Assembly: GCA_033344735.1 (NCBI GenBank)
Contig: JAWPMW010000001.1
Span: 682,001 to 746,000, forward strand
Length of the DNA: 64,000 bases
Origin: Gammaproteobacteria bacterium
Lineage (GTDB): Bacteria > Pseudomonadota > Gammaproteobacteria > UBA4575
Direction of reading: 5' to 3'
Shown here: positions 63,089-64,000 of the stretch, piece after piece
Numbering within the stretch: position 1 is the first letter of the stretch
How the letters are laid out: every line of letters starts with the position of its first letter
Notes under the pieces: generated by a model
Databases searched by the model: none
Seen by the model: the letters and a program-made list of their open reading frames with translations, nothing else
What the model was told of the DNA's origin: nothing
Position numbers and translations under genes: made by a program

Positions 63089-64000
63089 TTAGCTAGCTTT
63101 TTTAGAAGAACGTTTACGTTCATGTTCTTTTAGATATTTCTTGCGTATACGAATACTGACCGGTGTTACTTCTACCAGCTCATCATCATCAATAAACTCT
63201 AATGCATATTCTAGGCTAACAGGGACTGGTGGGGTGAGGACAATATTTTCGTCTGTTCCTGAAGCACGCACATTAGTTAGTTGCTTACCTTTAAGCGCAT
63301 TCACAGTTAAGTCGTTATCACGAGAATGAATTCCAATTACCATGCCTTCATAAATATCTTCACCATGACCAATCATCATACGTCCACGCTCTTGTAAGCT
63401 GAATATCGCATATCCAGCCGCCTTTCCTTGACCATTGGAAATTAACACACCGCGTGGTCGTTGACCGATACCACTTTGCATGGTTGGCCCATAACTATCA
63501 AACACGCTATATAGAAGGCCAGTGCCAGAGGTCATTGTCATGAATTCTGTACGAAAACCAATTAATCCACGTGCTGGAATAATGTAATCTAAGCGAACAC
63601 GGCCTTTGCCGTCCGGTTCCATGTTTTTAAGTTCACCGCGACGTTCGCCAAGTTGTTCCATAACTGAACCTTGATGATCAGTTTCAACATCGATTGTTAA
63701 TTGCTCAAATGGTTCTAGAATCACCCCATTTTCTTCGCGTGTGATCACTTCAGGACGACCAACAGCAAGCTCAAAGCCTTCCCTGCGCATCGTTTCAATC
63801 AGTACAGAAAGATGTAATTCTCCACGTCCTGAGACTCTGTATTTTTCACTATCTTCAATAACTTCTACACGTAATGCAACGTTATGCTTTAACTCTTGCT
63901 GTAGACGATCCCAGATGTTTCTACTAGTAACATATTTGCCTTCCTTACCAGCAAATGGTGAAGCATTAGCTTGAAATGTCATACTGATGGTAGGTTCATC
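63089..64000 (-). CDS. bipA: Translational GTPase BipA/TypA, C-terminal part (cut by window edge)
   Basis: The minus-strand frame is open to the window edge, where it reads DEPTISMTFQANASPFAGKEG. It continues with GRGELHLSVLIETMRREGFEL, GERRGELKNMEPDG and GLIGFRTEFMT, all BipA-specific. This is the EF-G-like domain III-V plus the unique C-terminal domain; the GTPase domain lies beyond the window. BipA aids ribosome assembly, often under stress or low temperature. Confidence 0.95.
   Translation of the reverse strand, partial: DEPTISMTFQANASPFAGKEGKYVTSRNIWDRLQQELKHNVALRVEVIEDSEKYRVSGRGELHLSVLIETMRREGFELAVGRPEVITREENGVILEPFEQLTIDVETDHQGSVMEQLGERRGELKNMEPDGKGRVRLDYIIPARGLIGFRTEFMTMTSGTGLLYSVFDSYGPTMQSGIGQRPRGVLISNGQGKAAGYAIFSLQERGRMMIGHGEDIYEGMVIGIHSRDNDLTVNALKGKQLTNVRASGTDENIVLTPPVPVSLEYALEFIDDDELVEVTPVSIRIRKKYLKEHERKRSSKKAS

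Noticed and set aside
1-64000. Mobile elements, CRISPR arrays, rRNA operons or an origin of replication
   Set aside because: No transposase, integrase, direct-repeat array, long terminal inverted repeats, rRNA sequence or dnaA-box cluster was seen on reading both strands, though a computed repeat search was not possible.

Overview
This window reads as a chromosomal segment of an AT-rich gammaproteobacterium. The GC content looks like the upper 30s percent by eye; it was not computed. The evidence is the order nrdR-ribD-(Ntn hydrolase)-ribE-ribB-ribH-nusB-thiL-pgpA, a complete gspC-to-N type II secretion operon, close matches to enterobacterial-type tRNA-Ala(GGC) and tRNA-Glu(UUC), and ettA, dusA, fur and bipA. 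Genus cannot be decided from this sequence. A BacNav-type sodium channel and many CRTAC1/FG-GAP-like or secreted proteins suit a free-living aquatic organism, but that is inference. No insertion sequence, prophage, integrase, CRISPR array or rRNA operon was seen.

Layout. 1-4.4 kb: a DUF815-type ATPase cut by the window edge, a large permease/FG-GAP fusion, and a LEA-like repetitive membrane-anchored protein followed by a clear terminator. 4.6-8.7 kb: a two-gene system resembling a Gram-positive dlt operon, in which one protein carries adenylation, carrier, transmembrane and SGNH parts and the next gene is an MBOAT acyltransferase. 8.7-18.2 kb: housekeeping (ettA, glyA, nrdR, riboflavin synthesis, nusB, thiL, pgpA), much of it tightly packed with translational-coupling overlaps. 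18.3-24.5 kb: a signalling group of a HEAT-repeat Ser/Thr kinase, two PilT-family ATPases, a retropepsin-like protease and a class III cyclase-FHA protein. 24.6-29.4 kb: gltX, tRNA-Ala, an HxlR regulator and an exbB-exbD-exbD-tonB operon in which the second ExbD has lost its proton-carrying Asp.

29.6-41.4 kb: two members of a small Arg-rich protein family, then the whole type II secretion operon on the minus strand. 41.5-50.8 kb: tRNA-Glu, uspA, a voltage-gated sodium channel, cytochrome b561, an orphan amino-acid binding protein, a glycosyltransferase pair, dusA, an M17 aminopeptidase and an ABC-2 exporter. 50.8-53.4 kb: an ExeA-like ATPase with FHA domain, fur, and a small secreted protein. 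53.4-59.6 kb: a possible small RNA, then a chaperone-usher locus whose chaperone and usher (plus strand) converge on four related pilin-like genes (minus strand). 60-64 kb: an unrecognised gene, a third Arg-rich small protein, a GGDEF-EAL protein with a perfect inverted repeat upstream, a FetB-like permease, and bipA running off the end.

The strongest candidates for something undescribed are the fused Dlt-like envelope-modification pair, the permease/FG-GAP/UnbV fusion, the kinase-PilT-FHA cluster, the mixed ExbD pair, and the dispersed Arg-rich small-protein family. All functional statements rest on sequence reading alone; no database search, structure prediction or composition calculation was run.
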